A DNA stretch of 6,769 nucleotides from Bacteroidales bacterium (GTDB lineage: Bacteria; Bacteroidota; Bacteroidia; Bacteroidales; UBA932): contig JAFZFL010000245.1 of the NCBI GenBank assembly GCA_017555925.1, positions 1-6,769 of the forward strand. Reading direction: 5' to 3'. The position numbers were made by a program, and so were the translations under genes. Every line of letters begins with the position of its first letter. Position 1 is the first letter of the stretch. Shown in pieces: positions 5,602 through 6,769 of this stretch. Under the pieces are notes generated by a model. That model saw nothing but the letters and a program-made list of their open reading frames with translations, did no database searches and was not told where the DNA came from.

Positions 5602-6231
5602 ATGCCTGGATTAATTGGAAAAAAAATCGGAATGACTTCCGTTTTCGGTGCCGATGGTAAAAATATCCCATGCACCGTTATTGAAGCTGGTCCGTGTGTT
5701 GTTACGCAGATTCGTACAGAAGAAGTAGATGGTTATGCCGCTGTACAGCTTGCCTATGACGAGAAAAAAGAAAAACACACCAGCGCCCCTATGTTGGGTC
5801 ACTTCAAAAAGGCAAATACCACTCCAAAACGCAAATTGGTAGAGTTTGAGAATGACTTTGCTAAAGAGTTGCAATTGGGCGATCAAATTACAGTTTCTGA
5901 TATCTTCACTGAAGATGAGGATGCTTGGGTAGACGTTACCGGAATCTCAAAAGGTAAAGGCTTCCAAGGTGTAGTAAAACGTCACGGCTTTGCCGGTGTA
6001 GGTGGCCAGACTCACGGTCAGCACAACAGACTTCGCGCTCCTGGTTCAATGGGTGCATCATCTTGGCCTTCAAGAGTATTCAAAGGTAAAAGATTGGCCG
6101 GCCGTATGGGTGGCGACAGAGTTAAAATCCTTAACCTTAAAGTAATCAAAGTTATCCCTGAGAACAACCTTATCCTTGTTAAAGGTTCAATTCCGGGAGC
6201 TAAAGGTTCTTATGTAATTGTGGAGGAATAA
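5602..6231 (+). CDS. rplC: 50S ribosomal protein L3
   Basis: This complete 209-residue L3 binds 23S rRNA early in 50S assembly and reaches with a long loop towards the peptidyl transferase centre. It opens with the signature [15 protein letters not shown] and has the conserved [16 protein letters not shown] block (113-123: [11 protein letters not shown]), then HG...[18 protein letters not shown] (134-151) and [13 protein letters not shown] (159-171). At the tip of the loop the E. coli GQNQTPG is GASSWPS here (151-157), so the Gln methylated by PrmB is absent; I recall similar sequences in other Bacteroidota. It is the first gene of its transcript, preceded by its own promoter and structured leader, and lies 6 bases before rplD. 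In many bacteria rpsJ precedes it; here it does not. Codon use (AAC, CGT, GTT, CTT rich) fits high expression. Confidence 0.97.
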   Translation: MPGLIGKKIGMTSVFGADGKNIPCTVIEAGPCVVTQIRTEEVDGYAAVQLAYDEKKEKHTSAPMLGHFKKANTTPKRKLVEFENDFAKELQLGDQITVSDIFTEDEDAWVDVTGISKGKGFQGVVKRHGFAGVGGQTHGQHNRLRAPGSMGASSWPSRVFKGKRLAGRMGGDRVKILNLKVIKVIPENNLILVKGSIPGAKGSYVIVEE

Positions 6232-6237
6232 TCGTCT

Positions 6238-6769
6238 ATGGAATTAGCAGTATTAAAAATTGACGGAACAGAGTCAGGTAAAAAAGTGACTTTGAATGAG
6301 GCAATCTTTGGCTTGGAGCCAAATGATCATGCTATCTACCTAGACGTTAAGCAATACCTTGCAAACCAACGTCAAGGAACTCATAAAACTAAGGATCGTT
6401 CTGAGGTTGCTTACAGTACTAAAAAGATTGTAAGACAGAAAGGTTCAGGCGGTGCTCGTCACGGTAGCATCAAATCAAATATCTTTGTTGGTGGTGGCCG
6501 CGCATTTGGTCCTAAACCAAGAGATTACGGTTTTAAACTAAACAGAAAACTAAAACAGTTGGCTCGCTTCTCTGCTTTGTCACACAAAGCTCAAGGTGAG
6601 GCTATTACAATCGTAGAGCCATTCACAATGGAGGCACCTAAAACAAAACAGTTCATTGGTATTCTTAACAATATCAAATCAAACGACAGAAAAGTTTTGT
6701 TTGTTCTTCCTGAGAATTCAAATAATATTTACTTATCGTCACGTAACTTGGAGAACGTTAAAGTTATCA
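6238..6769 (+). CDS. rplD: 50S ribosomal protein L4, N-terminal part (cut by the window end)
   Basis: The frame from ATG 6238 is open to the window end and gives 177 residues, roughly 30 short of a full L4. L4 binds 23S rRNA domain I, lines the exit tunnel through an extended loop, and in E. coli also represses its own S10 operon. The start [10 protein letters not shown], the loop [34 protein letters not shown] (residues ~66-98) and [15 protein letters not shown] (101-115) are typical. It follows rplC by 6 bases, so the two are co-transcribed and probably translationally coupled. A GGAGG at 6222-6226, within the last rplC codons, sits 11 bases before the ATG; it could be a Shine-Dalgarno sequence but also simply encodes Val-Glu-Glu. 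rplW and rplB would be expected next, beyond the window. Confidence 0.96.
   Translation, partial: MELAVLKIDGTESGKKVTLNEAIFGLEPNDHAIYLDVKQYLANQRQGTHKTKDRSEVAYSTKKIVRQKGSGGARHGSIKSNIFVGGGRAFGPKPRDYGFKLNRKLKQLARFSALSHKAQGEAITIVEPFTMEAPKTKQFIGILNNIKSNDRKVLFVLPENSNNIYLSSRNLENVKVI

Noticed and set aside
1..6769. CRISPR array, tRNA or rRNA genes, insertion sequence ends
   Set aside because: I saw no regularly spaced repeats, no cloverleaf with a T-loop motif, and no IS terminal repeats; only the recombinase fragment hints at mobility.

Overview
This window most likely comes from a Bacteroidota chromosome, probably order Bacteroidales. Three signs support this. Several genes are preceded by the Bacteroidota promoter (-33 TTTG, -7 TAnnTTTG) rather than a sigma70 promoter. 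A small secreted protein matches the Bacteroidales lipocalin-like family DUF4923. A tyrosine recombinase fragment has the phylum's typical N-terminal arm domain. Starts lack good Shine-Dalgarno sequences, also usual for the phylum.

Layout. The left edge (1-393, minus) is the N-terminal part of a tyrosine recombinase that runs off the window. Diverging from it is a GT2-family glycosyltransferase (459-1340, plus) with a near-ideal promoter; this pair looks like accessory DNA. Next, on minus, is the secreted DUF4923-like protein (1397-1984); its intrinsic terminator lies inside the last codons of the glycosyltransferase. Divergent from it is a PurF-like phosphoribosyltransferase (2101-3522, plus), which converges with a ClC-type chloride channel/antiporter carrying a C-terminal TrkA-C-like domain (3547-5172, minus). 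A roughly 430-base intergenic region then leads into the start of a ribosomal-protein operon: rplC (L3, complete) and rplD (L4, cut by the window end).

The two most notable regions are the PurF-like protein and the rplC upstream region. The PurF-like protein keeps its PRPP site and its four presumed Fe-S cysteines but has lost the usual glutaminase residues. The rplC upstream region holds a possible upstream promoter, a seven-codon ORF running into an intrinsic terminator, a second consensus promoter, and a leader that folds on paper into a 5' hairpin plus a three-way junction. This is a good candidate for a cis-acting regulatory RNA of the ribosomal operon. rpsJ, which commonly precedes rplC, is not there.

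The genes do not form one pathway. They are several independent transcription units: mobile-element/glycan, secreted protein, purine-type enzyme, ion transport and ribosome. All structure calls are from reading by eye; no folding or database search was run.
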